A stretch of 64,000 bases of DNA from Palsa-504 sp963744005 (GTDB lineage Bacteria > Actinomycetota > Actinomycetes > Streptosporangiales > Streptosporangiaceae): assembly GCA_963744005.1 (NCBI GenBank), contig CAVURU010000003.1, positions 3,224,001-3,288,000 on the forward strand, in the 5' to 3' direction. The notes under the pieces were generated by a model. It was given only the letters and a program-made list of their open reading frames with translations, did not search any database and had not been told where the DNA came from. The position numbers were made by a program, and so were the translations under genes. Positions 34,716-42,852 of this stretch are shown in pieces. How positions within the stretch are numbered: the stretch's first letter is position 1; each line of letters begins with the position of its first letter.

Positions 34716-35194
34716 TCACGGGCGGCCCAGGAGCTGGTTCAGCTTCCGGCCCGCCCTCCGGAAGGCGGCGCTGGCGCTCGCCCCGACGATCAGGCCGGCC
34801 GCCCCCGACGAGGCGTCGTAGGCCATCGTCCAGGTCAGCGAGCTGCCGCCCGGCTCGTCGGCGACCCGGTAGTCCTCGGCCAGGGCGCTGATCCCGGGCA
34901 TGGTGGCCGCCTCGATGGCGAAGGCGAACCGGGACGGCTCGTCCCAGGCCAGGATCGTCTCGGTGACCGGGCGGCCGAAGACGACCATCTCCCGGCGGAG
35001 CCGGCGCCGTACGGCGCGGCTGTCAGGTAGCGGCTCTTGACCGAGAACCCGGGGAACCACCGCCCCCAGCCCGGCGCGTCGGCCAGGGCGGCGAACACCG
35101 CCGCCGGCGGGTGATCGAAGAGCACCCGCACGACGGTGCGGTTCGGCGCGGAGTCGATGAAGTCCAGCCCGACGGTCCGGAAGGTCTTGGCCAT
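34716..35194 (-). CDS. SRPBCC family protein with one frameshift
   Basis: The N-terminal half (MAKTFRTVGLDFIDSAPNRT, HPPAAVFAALADAPGWGRWF) and the C-terminal half (MVVFGRPVTETILAWDEPSR, SSLTWTMAYDASSGAAGLIV) are polyketide-cyclase/START-like and join by adding one base near 35000, giving 160 codons. The family binds hydrophobic ligands. It lies downstream of the LLM gene (50-base gap, same strand). The shift may be an error in the sequence. Confidence 0.65.
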
Positions 35195-35244
35195 GACTGA
35201 GCCTAAGACGCCTGCCCGGCCGGTGGCGAGGGTCACCCCGGCCG

Positions 35245-36306
35245 CTAGCGCAGGGCGGCCTGCCGGGTCTCGCGCGGCCTTTCTCCCGCCGGGGCGCCGG
35301 GCGCGGCGGCGCGGAGGGTCGCCTCGATGACCGGCCAGGGCAGGCCTGGGGGCAGCATGATGCTGACGATGTCGGCGTTACCCTCCCAGAGCCGGAGCTG
35401 CTCGCGGACCTCTTCGCCGGTGCCGTAGGCGGCGAGCTGGCCGAGCAGGCCCTGGGCCTCGGGCGGGACGACGCCGCGCTGCGGGCTGGGCTTCGGGTTC
35501 GCGGCCACGATGGCCCCGACCTCGGCGGCATAACCTTGCCCGGCCACGGAACGGGCGTAGACGTCGCCCATCGCGCTCAGGTACCAGGCGATGGTGCTGG
35601 CGGCTATGCCGTAGGCCGTTCGGCCGTCTTCGGCGACGACGGCCATGGGCCCGGCGGCCACGGTGAGCGGCCGGTCCGCTCGTCCGGCGGTCTCGCGCAG
35701 GCGGCGCAGCTCGGCAGCCCAGCCGGGGAGCCGGTCCCGGGCGGCCAGGGCCGGGATCCAGCCGTCGCCGAGCTCGGCGGCGACCCGCAGGGTGTGCGGG
35801 CCCAGGGCGGCGATCCAGAGGGGCAGCTCGGGCGCGGGCGGCTGGCCCAGCCGCAGCGGGCGCGCGCCCGGGACGCGGCTGAGCGGGGCGGGCTGGCCGT
35901 CGAGCAGGGCCCGGACCGTGGCCGCGACGTCGCGCAGCCGGGCGGCCGGGTGCTCGAACGGGACGTCGTGGAACCCTTCGGCCAGGGCCCGGGTGCTGGC
36001 CCCCAGGCCCAGGATGTAACGCCCGCCGCTGACCTGCTGCAGGGTGGCGGCGGTCATGGCCAGGGTGGCCGGGGTCCGGCCCCAGACGGACAGGACGGCC
36101 GATACGAGCCGGATCCGGCTGGTGCGCAGCGCGATCTCGGTCAGCAGCGGGGTGGGGTCCAGGCCCCAGCCCTCAGGCACGGCGAAGAACTCGTAGCCGA
36201 GCTCGTCGGCCAGCAGGGCGGCGCGGACGATGACGTCGCGCCTGGTTTCCATGGGCGTGAGCCCGGCGCCGCGGCGGCCCGCGGCGGGCTTGGTGTCAGT
36301 GTTCAT
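35245..36306 (-). CDS. LLM-class flavin-dependent (probably F420) oxidoreductase
   Basis: A 353-residue TIM-barrel protein of the luciferase-like family: ADELGYEFFAVPEGWGLDPT, RTSRIRLVSAVLSVWGRTPA, LQQVSGGRYILGLGASTRAL and PELPLWIAALGPHTLRVAAE. These are the positions that bind FMN or F420 in this family. In actinobacteria the F420-dependent branch is the most common. Direct repeats upstream (36344-36420) and the adjacent LuxR-hydrolase gene suggest regulation by that protein. Confidence 0.78.
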   Translation of the reverse strand: MNTDTKPAAGRRGAGLTPMETRRDVIVRAALLADELGYEFFAVPEGWGLDPTPLLTEIALRTSRIRLVSAVLSVWGRTPATLAMTAATLQQVSGGRYILGLGASTRALAEGFHDVPFEHPAARLRDVAATVRALLDGQPAPLSRVPGARPLRLGQPPAPELPLWIAALGPHTLRVAAELGDGWIPALAARDRLPGWAAELRRLRETAGRADRPLTVAAGPMAVVAEDGRTAYGIAASTIAWYLSAMGDVYARSVAGQGYAAEVGAIVAANPKPSPQRGVVPPEAQGLLGQLAAYGTGEEVREQLRLWEGNADIVSIMLPPGLPWPVIEATLRAAAPGAPAGERPRETRQAALR

Positions 36307-36343
36307 GTCATCGACGCTACGAGCGGCCGGGACGGCCCGCCAT

Positions 36344-36420
36344 CGGGTGAACTACCTGGTCTTCGGGCGGTTTCCCGGGTCGGCGGCGACGGTGGCTGGC
36401 GGTATACCGGGTGAACTACC
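36344..36420. promoter_or_regulatory. Direct repeat pair in the LLM gene promoter
   Basis: The 13-mer CGGGTGAACTACC occurs exactly at 36344-36356 and 36408-36420, 64 bases apart, in the gap between the LuxR-hydrolase stop and the LLM start. The second copy is preceded by GGTATACC. Sixty-four bases is close to six helical turns, compatible with cooperative binding. Confidence 0.5.
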
Positions 36421-36430
36421 GAGACGGGCC

Positions 36431-37471
36431 TCAGCGGCGCAGCCGGTGCTCGGTGACCCAGACCGCGATCTGGGCCCGGGAGCGCACCTGCAGCTTGCGC
36501 CGGATGTTCTCCACGTGTGCCTCGGCGGTCCGGGGCGCGACGGACAGCAGGCGGGCGATGGCCTGATTGGTGAGCCCCTCGGCGATCAGCTCGGCGACCT
36601 CCAGCTCGCGGGCGGTCAGCTGCGGCGCCGGGCTTCCCGGACCCGGGCTGCCCGGCTGCGGGCGGTCCGGTTCGCCCAGGAAGTCCAGGACCGCGTCCAG
36701 CACCGAGCGCCAGTCGCCGTGATAGAAGACGTGGCTCGAGCCGGGCAGCGGGATCAGCGTCGCCCCGGGGATCAGCGCGGCGACCTCGCGGCCGAGCGGG
36801 AACCCGGTGCCCGTGTCACCCTCCCGGTGCAGCACGGCGGTGGGCGCCTGGACGGCGGGAAGCAGCCCGGCGATGTCGGTCTCGTAATAGGCGTGCAGGA
36901 GGTCGGCGGCCACGGCGGAGGACGCGCTGGCCCGCTGGAAGGTGGTGAAGGCGGCCAGGTCCTCGGCCGTGGGATCGGTGACGAACGCTCCGGCCAGCGC
37001 CTTCAGCCCCAGGCCCCAGTGGGCCCGCACCAGCGCGACGACCGAATCCCGGACGGCGGCCGGGGCCAGGTCCTGGCCGCGGGCGCACATCCCGTACACG
37101 GCCATGGCCGCCACCCGCTCTGGGTGCCGGGCCGCGATGGCCGCCGCGAGCTGACCGCCTTGAGAGGCCCCGAACAGGCGGAAGCGTTCGGCGCCTACCG
37201 CGTCGGCGACGGCCAGGGCGGTGGCCACCTGCCCGTCGAGGGACGGGTCGGCCTGGTCCCGGTCGGACAGGCCGCAGCCGGGCTTGTCGTAGCGGATCAC
37301 GGTGAACCGCCCGGCCAGCTCCCCGACAAAATCGCCGAACGAGAACAGCTCCAGCTGCGCGCGCAGATCGGTGATCCAGCCCGTGTCGCAGAGCAGCGGC
37401 GGGCCGGTCCCCGCGGTCGAATAGGCGACGCGGCCCGCGGGCGTGCTGACGTACCTGATCCTGGGCCTCAC
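36431..37471 (-). CDS. Alpha/beta hydrolase fused to a LuxR DNA-binding domain
   Basis: A 346-residue two-part protein. Residues 1 to about 255 form an alpha/beta hydrolase: GPPLLCDTGWITDL, YDKPGCGLSD, nucleophile elbow LFGASQGGQLAAAIA and His in GSSHVFYHGDW. The last 75 residues are a LuxR helix-turn-helix: LTARELEVAELIAEGLTNQA and VAPRTAEAHVENIRRKLQV. The hydrolase part probably senses or processes the inducer. GTG 37471 is chosen; the frame opens 23 codons earlier. It probably controls the LLM gene just downstream. Confidence 0.78.
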   Translation of the reverse strand: MRPRIRYVSTPAGRVAYSTAGTGPPLLCDTGWITDLRAQLELFSFGDFVGELAGRFTVIRYDKPGCGLSDRDQADPSLDGQVATALAVADAVGAERFRLFGASQGGQLAAAIAARHPERVAAMAVYGMCARGQDLAPAAVRDSVVALVRAHWGLGLKALAGAFVTDPTAEDLAAFTTFQRASASSAVAADLLHAYYETDIAGLLPAVQAPTAVLHREGDTGTGFPLGREVAALIPGATLIPLPGSSHVFYHGDWRSVLDAVLDFLGEPDRPQPGSPGPGSPAPQLTARELEVAELIAEGLTNQAIARLLSVAPRTAEAHVENIRRKLQVRSRAQIAVWVTEHRLRR

Positions 37472-37604
37472 CCGTTCAGGCTGGCAGCCCGGGCCGGCCC
37501 AGTAAAGGCCCGGAACAGGCAAAGGCACAAGATCACACATTCAGGCTGCTGACGTGGTGGCTCGGCTCGGTCTCCCGGACATTCGGCCCCGGCATAATTC
37601 GGGG

Positions 37605-38090
37605 ATGCACTTGATCACGGCATGGTGCGGGTTCGCGGGCGCCTGGGTGCTGGTGGCCGGCCCGGTGTACCAAGGGGCGCTCGAGCTGGGCGAGGTCGAG
37701 GTGGACCGGGAGGCGATCAGGTCGCAGGCCGGCTCGACGGCCAAGCCGCAGCGCATCTCGCCGTGGTGGTGGCTGCTGCCGCCGGCCGCGTACGTCAAGA
37801 CCACCCGGATACAGACCGCGTGGCGCCAGCAGGTGATGGCCTCCCTGACGGCGGAGCAGCGGACCCAGTTCCTGACCTACTCCAACAAGGCCGCCGGATG
37901 GTTCATCGTCGGGGCCGGCGCGGCCCTGATCGGCGTGCAGCAGGCCATCGAGCTGGTCGAGACGCTGGAGTGGAACGGCCTGGTCACGATCCCGCTGGTG
38001 GCCGCGGCGGCCGCGGCGGCGCTGGCCTACACGGTGCGCCGCCTGCACCTGACCCAGCAGGCCCTGCACGCCGGCGAGGTCACTGGGTAG
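37605..38090 (+). CDS. Small membrane protein of unknown function
   Basis: A 161-residue protein with a first hydrophobic segment LITAWCGFAGAWVLVAGPVY, a polar loop with PQRISPWWWLLPPAAYVK, then two more membrane segments WFIVGAGAALIGVQQAIEL and VTIPLVAAAAAAALAYTV. No family is recognised. ATG 37605 (MHLITAW) is used since residues before it are not hydrophobic and overlap the divergent promoter. Codon use is normal. Confidence 0.55.
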   Translation: MHLITAWCGFAGAWVLVAGPVYQGALELGEVEVDREAIRSQAGSTAKPQRISPWWWLLPPAAYVKTTRIQTAWRQQVMASLTAEQRTQFLTYSNKAAGWFIVGAGAALIGVQQAIELVETLEWNGLVTIPLVAAAAAAALAYTVRRLHLTQQALHAGEVTG

Positions 38091-38174
38091 GACCTGCGGG
38101 GGCTGGCCGGCGGGTTGGCCGGAGCCGGTTGGCCGGCGGGTCTGGCGGTGGCCAGCCGGGACACACAGACCCGG

Positions 38175-38333
38175 ATGGAGCACAGCGACATGGACCGGCT
38201 GGTGGTCGGCCCGGACGAGGGCGACGCGTTCTGGGTCGGCGGCCACAAGATCACCATCCAGGCCGGGGCGGCCGAGACCGACGAGCGCTGGCACACCGAG
38301 TCGGTGGCGGGGCCGCCGGTCAGTGCTGACTGA
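38175..38333 (+). pseudogene. Truncated cupin-like gene start
   Basis: A 52-codon frame with normal GC-rich third positions: MEHSDMDRLVVGPDEGDAFW followed by VGGHKITIQ. This resembles the N-terminal strand of cupins that start with a GEGEAFW-type motif, but stops before any metal-binding motif. The stop codon falls inside the 15-bp tandem repeats, so the rest of the gene was probably lost there. A short independent peptide is the alternative. Confidence 0.4.
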
Positions 38334-38385
38334 ACACGGGCTGACTGAACACGGGCTGACTGAACACGGGGCTGACTGAACACGG
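38325..38385. repeat. Four tandem copies of a 15-bp unit
   Basis: GCTGACTGAACACGG is repeated at 38325, 38340, 38355 and 38371 (one extra G before the last copy). The array starts within the last codons of the truncated cupin-like frame. The following 160 bases up to wecB are moderately AT-rich and probably hold its promoter. Confidence 0.85.
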
Positions 38386-38546
38386 GGCCGGCTGAGCGGC
38401 GTGTTTATTGCGGCATTTTCGCCGTTATTACCTACCGGGCCATTTCCCGCGTTCGGAGATGCTCTTCGGCGGCGTCTCAGGACGCAGTAAGCTGCTCGCG
38501 GCAGCCTGTTCACCAGGCTTTTCCGGCTTCCGCGAAAGGGCATCCA

Positions 38547-39647
38547 ATGACGCCTGAGCTTACGTCGCCGCATATTTCGGTGGTCATAGGGACGCGTCCG
38601 GAAATTGTCAAGATGGCACACATCGTGCGCCTTATGGGGTCGCAGGCCCGGTTAATCCATTCCGGCCAGCACACCGACGACGAGCTGTCCGGGGTGTTCC
38701 TGGCGGCGGCCCGCCTGCCCGTCCCGCACATGCTGACCGGGATCCGCGGCGAGCCCCGGTACGCCCAGATCGGGCGGATCACCGAGCAGCTGGGTGAGCT
38801 GTTCGCCCGGCAGCGGCCGGCCGCGGTGGTGGTCCAGGGCGACACCAACACGGCGATGGCCGCCGCGCAGGCCGGCAACTACGGCGGCGTGCCGGTCGTG
38901 CACGTGGAGGCCGGGCTGCGGTCCTACGACCGGGACATGCCCGAGGAGATCAACCGCTGCGTCATCGGCGTGCTGGCCAGCCTGCACTGCGCGCCGACCC
39001 CGCGCGCGGCAGCCAGCCTGGCGGCCGAGGGCGTGCCCGCCGAGCGCATCGCGCTGACCGGGAACACCATTGTCGAGGCGACCCTGGCCATGCTGCCGGA
39101 CGAGGCGGAAGCCCGGGAGATCGTGACGGCCTCCGGGGCGGAGCCGGGCCGGTACGTGCTGGCCACCATCCACCGGCCGGAGAACACCGACGACCCGCAG
39201 CGGCTCGGCTGCATCCTGGACGAGCTGGGCAAGCTGGGCTGGCCGGTGCTGTTCCCGCTGCACCCCCGCACCCGGCTGGCGGCGGCGCGGTACGGGCTGG
39301 ACGCGGCGCTGGACCGGCTGCGGGTGCTCCCGCCCGCCGACCACCGGACCTTCCTGGCCCTGGCCCGGCACGCCGGGCTGCTCATCTCCGATTCCGGCGG
39401 GGTGCAGGAAGAATGCACAGTGCTCAAGCGCCCGCTGATCGTGGTCCGGAACTCCACCGAGCGGCCCGAGTCCATCGAGGCCGGGTTCGCGCATCTGGTC
39501 CAGCCGGGCCCGGTGATCGGCGAGCTGGGCCGGCGGCTGATCAGCGACGAGGGCCTGGCCAGCTGGCTGGCCGCGCAGCCCTGCCCGTACGGCGACGGAA
39601 CGGCCAGCGCGCAGATCGCCGGGCTGCTGCGCGGCTACCTGGGCTGA
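38547..39647 (+). CDS. wecB: UDP-N-acetylglucosamine 2-epimerase (non-hydrolysing)
   Basis: A 366-residue GT-B fold epimerase interconverting UDP-GlcNAc and UDP-ManNAc. Visible motifs are VVIGTRPEIVKMAHIVRL, HSGQHTDDELS, VVQGDTNTAMAAAQA, HVEAGLRSYDRDMPEEINR, TIHRPENTD and SDSGGVQEECTVLKRP with RNSTERPE. The product feeds cell-wall or capsular glycans. It ends 38 bases before a strong bidirectional terminator facing the anchored surface-protein gene, whose module may use the sugar (inference). Confidence 0.88.
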   Translation: MTPELTSPHISVVIGTRPEIVKMAHIVRLMGSQARLIHSGQHTDDELSGVFLAAARLPVPHMLTGIRGEPRYAQIGRITEQLGELFARQRPAAVVVQGDTNTAMAAAQAGNYGGVPVVHVEAGLRSYDRDMPEEINRCVIGVLASLHCAPTPRAAASLAAEGVPAERIALTGNTIVEATLAMLPDEAEAREIVTASGAEPGRYVLATIHRPENTDDPQRLGCILDELGKLGWPVLFPLHPRTRLAAARYGLDAALDRLRVLPPADHRTFLALARHAGLLISDSGGVQEECTVLKRPLIVVRNSTERPESIEAGFAHLVQPGPVIGELGRRLISDEGLASWLAAQPCPYGDGTASAQIAGLLRGYLG

Positions 39648-39684
39648 GCGCAGGAAGTCCGAGAGCAGGAAACAGAGCGCAGGA

Positions 39685-39717
39685 AAACGGGGCCCGGCGG
39701 TCCGCCGGGCCCCGTTT
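39685..39717. terminator. Strong bidirectional terminator
   Basis: A 16-base perfect inverted repeat (AAACGGGGCCCGGCGG and complement) around a single T, flanked by A-tract and T-tract, between the convergent wecB and surface-protein genes. Confidence 0.85.
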
Positions 39718-39729
39718 CCGGTCAGGGCA

Positions 39730-40473
39730 TCAGCCCTGCGAGGCGACGCGGCGGCGCCGGTTCAGGAAGTAGCCGATGCCGCAGAAGCCGACCAGGCCGG
39801 CCAGGGTGGCCCCGATCGGGGTGGCCATCCCGGGCAGGGCCGGAGCGCCGGCCAGGCTGGCCGTGTTGCAGACGCTCGTCCCGATGCTGAGGGTCTGGGT
39901 GCCGCCGAGCAGGCTGACGTAGATGGCGTCCACGGTCAGCGTGCCGTCCGCGGCGACGGTCTGCCGGTTGAGGGTGATGGTCGCGATGAGGGGCACCGAG
40001 ACCGTGGTGTTCGCCGTGGGGTTGGCGTTCAGCGTGATAGCGGCCAGGCCGCCCCCGTTGATCGCGCCGTTGGTGATGGCGGCAGTGCCGGTGACCTGGC
40101 CCGTGTCGGGGTTGAAGGTGCACGACGACGTCACCGCGTCGGCGGTGAGGCCGACGGCGGACAGCAGGGCGGTGGCGGCGGCCAGGGTGAGGCCGACGTT
40201 GGCCACTGAGGCCGCGGCGCTGGTCGGGCCGGCCGTGTCGGTGATCACGCCGGCGGTGAGCAGGCCGGCGATGTTGGCGCTGAGCGCGGTGACCGGCGAG
40301 GTGCCCGGGTAGGTGGCCTCGGCGAGCGGTCCGGCGCTGATCGCGCCGGTGGCCTGGGCGGCGTAGGCCTCGTTCGGGCTGGCAGCCAGGGCGGGCCCGG
40401 CCGCCGCGACGGCGATGCCGCACGCCAGCGACATTGACGCCGTGACCTTGGCCAGGCTGCGGATCTTCTGCAT
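39730..40473 (-). CDS. Secreted surface protein with C-terminal sorting-signal-like anchor
   Basis: A 247-residue protein. Residues 1-30 are a Sec signal peptide (IRSLAKVTASMSLACGIAVA, cleavage near ALAASP). The middle is Ala/Thr/Gly-rich beta structure with two Cys (SSCTFNPDTGQVTG and SVCNTA). The end is a tripartite tail: PALPGMATPIGATLAG, a hydrophobic helix LVGFCGIGYFL and NRRRRVASQG. It recalls actinobacterial choice-of-anchor P proteins. With an exosortase gene two genes upstream on the same strand it is the likely substrate. GGGGGAG precedes its ATG. Confidence 0.7.
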   Translation of the reverse strand: MQKIRSLAKVTASMSLACGIAVAAAGPALAASPNEAYAAQATGAISAGPLAEATYPGTSPVTALSANIAGLLTAGVITDTAGPTSAAASVANVGLTLAAATALLSAVGLTADAVTSSCTFNPDTGQVTGTAAITNGAINGGGLAAITLNANPTANTTVSVPLIATITLNRQTVAADGTLTVDAIYVSLLGGTQTLSIGTSVCNTASLAGAPALPGMATPIGATLAGLVGFCGIGYFLNRRRRVASQG

Positions 40474-40502
40474 TTAACTCCCCCATATTTCGTGGTGTCA
40501 TA

Positions 40503-40519
40503 ACGGCGCGGTGCGCCGT
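40503..40519. promoter_or_regulatory. Hairpin between GT2 and surface-protein genes
   Basis: ACGGCGC and GCGCCGT arms around GGT in the 102-base gap. On the minus strand it lies just before the ribosome site of the surface-protein gene, so it could be a weak terminator after GT2 or a 5' leader hairpin. Confidence 0.4.
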
Positions 40520-40575
40520 CCCGGTCTCGCCAGGCCGCGCGGATGAGGGCGGGCCCGGCCGTTCGGGTCAGGTGG

Positions 40576-42018
40576 TCAGGCGGCGGGCTGGGCCGCCATC
40601 GTGGTCCCGGCCGCCGCGGCGAGCGGCTCGGGAACGGCCAGGTCGTCCCCGCCTGGCGGGGCCGCCGCGGGCTGGAACTCGGCGTTGCGGCGGGTCTTGA
40701 ACCACTCGTTGCGGCGCCGCAGGATCCGGACGAAGGCCCGCCACGAGGTGATGTAGAAGATGAAGACGTACAGCGAGTAGGCGAAGCCCAGGCCGACGGA
40801 GGCGGCCAGGCCGGTGCGCCGCTCGCAGGTCCGGCGGTACAGCGGCCCCCACAGGACGAACGGGCCGGCGCCGCCGATCAGGTACAGGAGCATGATCATC
40901 CAGCCGCCGCCGCGGACCCAGGCCTGCATGGTGGCGGGCTGGGTGAGCCAGTGGCTGACGAAGACGGCGATCGGCAGCGGATAGACGATGGTGCCCAGGA
41001 TCTGCATCCAGGGCTGCAGCAGGTAGTAGGTGGCCTCCAGCGCGCCGAGCACGCTCACGTGCGGCGATGTCCACAGCTGGCGCAGGTAGACGCCGCACTG
41101 CATGGTCCCCTGGCCCCAGCGGGTCCGCTGCCGGACGAAGCGGCGGAAGTCCGGCAGGGCCTCCTGGTCCACGTAGGTGTCCTGGGTGAACTCGGTGCGG
41201 TGGCCGGTCAGGGTCAGGTGCAGGCTCAGCTCGTAGTCCTCCAGGAGGGTGCCGCGCCACGGGCCGCCGTCCGCGTCCACCAGGGTCTGCAGCGCAGACA
41301 TCCGGGTGAACTGCCCGTTCCCGCCGAGCCCGACGGTCCCGGTGTAGTGCCGGGTGGTCTGGATGGCCGCGATGGGCACCCGGAACTCCAGGTCCTGCAT
41401 CCGGATCAGCATCCGGGCCAGGAAGTTCACCAGCCGCCCGCGCTGCCGGAACGGCCGGGGGTCGTCCCGGTTGATCATCCGGACCTCGATCTGGACCGAC
41501 CCGACGGCGGGGTCGCCGAACAGGCCGGGGCCCGCGCACACGTCCAGGCAGTCGGGGGCCGGGCGGCCGTCGGCGTCGATCACCCCGATGACCAGGTCGT
41601 CGCGGCGCTCGGCGGCGGGCAGCCAGTCCCGCAGCTGGCCGTAGGCCGCGTTCAGGGCGTGGCCCTTACCGGTGCGGGCGTCGGGGAAACGCCGGGACAC
41701 CAGGTGAACCTGGGGATCCCGGCACGCCCGGCTGGCCGCGATGGCGCCCGTCTGGTCCTCGCTGGCGTCATCGATGACCCAGACGTGGGCCTCGGGCAGC
41801 GTCCGCCGCAGGTAGTCGATGGTGGTCCCGATGACCTTCTCCTCGTTCAGCGCGGGCACGAACAGGTGCCAGCCGAGGGTCCGGGCCTCGCAGGCCGGCG
41901 CCGGGCGGCGCCGGACGTACGGCACCGCGATGATCAGCACGTAGACGATGAACGTGGCGCTCATCATCAGGCCCGCCGCCTGGGCCAGGGCGACCAGGAC
42001 CGGAGCAGCGCCGTTCAT
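40576..42018 (-). CDS. Family 2 glycosyltransferase, membrane-bound, exosortase-linked
   Basis: A 480-residue protein: an N-terminal membrane helix, then a GT2 catalytic domain with LFVPALNEEKVIGTTIDYL, WVIDDASEDQTGAIA, VIDADGRPAPDC (DxD), TLLEDYELSLHLTL (ED) and RQRTRWGQGTMQ (QxxRW), then four or so C-terminal membrane helices. This is the layout of processive or lipid-linked sugar polymer synthases. Its ATG overlaps the stop of the exosortase gene by four bases. It may build an exopolysaccharide or glycosylate the anchored protein. Confidence 0.82.
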   Translation of the reverse strand: MNGAAPVLVALAQAAGLMMSATFIVYVLIIAVPYVRRRPAPACEARTLGWHLFVPALNEEKVIGTTIDYLRRTLPEAHVWVIDDASEDQTGAIAASRACRDPQVHLVSRRFPDARTGKGHALNAAYGQLRDWLPAAERRDDLVIGVIDADGRPAPDCLDVCAGPGLFGDPAVGSVQIEVRMINRDDPRPFRQRGRLVNFLARMLIRMQDLEFRVPIAAIQTTRHYTGTVGLGGNGQFTRMSALQTLVDADGGPWRGTLLEDYELSLHLTLTGHRTEFTQDTYVDQEALPDFRRFVRQRTRWGQGTMQCGVYLRQLWTSPHVSVLGALEATYYLLQPWMQILGTIVYPLPIAVFVSHWLTQPATMQAWVRGGGWMIMLLYLIGGAGPFVLWGPLYRRTCERRTGLAASVGLGFAYSLYVFIFYITSWRAFVRILRRRNEWFKTRRNAEFQPAAAPPGGDDLAVPEPLAAAAGTTMAAQPAA

Positions 42019-42852
42019 GAGCGCCTCCGGCGGTGCCGGGGCAGCAGGGCGGCGCTGAACTCCAGGCCGCGCCGGGAAGCGACGATGGCGGTGAGCAGGA
42101 CCAGGCTGAGGCCGATGCCGACGATGCTGACCAGGGAGCCGAGGACCAGGTGGCCGACCTGGTAGCCGATCCCGAGGCCCCAGAAGCGGACGCACAAGGC
42201 GATGACCCCGATGCGAAGCGTGTTGACGATGACCAGCACGCCGGCCGCGACGACCAGGGCCCTGATGACCAGGCTCACGCTGCAGCCGGCGCGGGAGCAT
42301 GAGCAGCATGCCGAGCCCGCACAGCGGCACGATGAGCAGCGACGAGCTGCAGTCGGGCGTGATCTCCAGGCCGAAGGCGTGGACCGTGCCGAGCCCGAAC
42401 CAGATGATCGGCGCGCTGGAGGCGGCCAGGTCCGGGGTGAAGAAGCGGAAGAAGGCGGCCGCGAGGCTGGCTTCAGCCACCCGGAAGGTGAACTGGAAGA
42501 CGACCAGGGTCAGCGCGATCACGGCCAGCACGGCGATGGCGGCGACGCGCCGCCGCGTGCTGGCGGGCCGGGGCGGGTCAGCCGGCCGGGCCGGATGGGG
42601 CCGGGCCAGCTCGGCGGCGGCGCCCCGGCGTGAACGGCGCTGCACCGGGACGCCGGCCGGCGACGGCAGGCCGACGAGCAGGCTGGCCGGGGCCGGCCCG
42701 GCAACGGCCGTGAGCGGGCGGGCCCGCCCGCGGTGCGCTGGGTGCCGGTGACTACCGCGCGGCGCCGACCCTTGGCGGGCCGCGTGGCGGCCGGGCGGCC
42801 CGGCTACGGAAAGCGGGACCAGCCTTTCGCGCGCTGGAGAATGAAGAGGCAC
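42015..42852 (-). CDS. Exosortase-like membrane transpeptidase with one frameshift
   Basis: After a disordered Arg/Pro-rich N-terminus of about 100 residues come helices RVAAIAVLAVIALTLVVFQF, then ITPDCSSSLLIVPLCGLGML, and, in another frame, VLVIVNTLRIGVIALCVRFW and YQVGHLVLGSLVSIVGIGL. Cys (PDCSS), Arg (NTLRIG) and His (QVGHL) are the exosortase/archaeosortase triad. Removing one base near 42284 joins the halves into 279 codons. The true start is uncertain (GTG 42852 used). It is translationally coupled to GT2. It would cut the surface protein near its C-terminal membrane tail and transfer it to another anchor. Confidence 0.72.
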
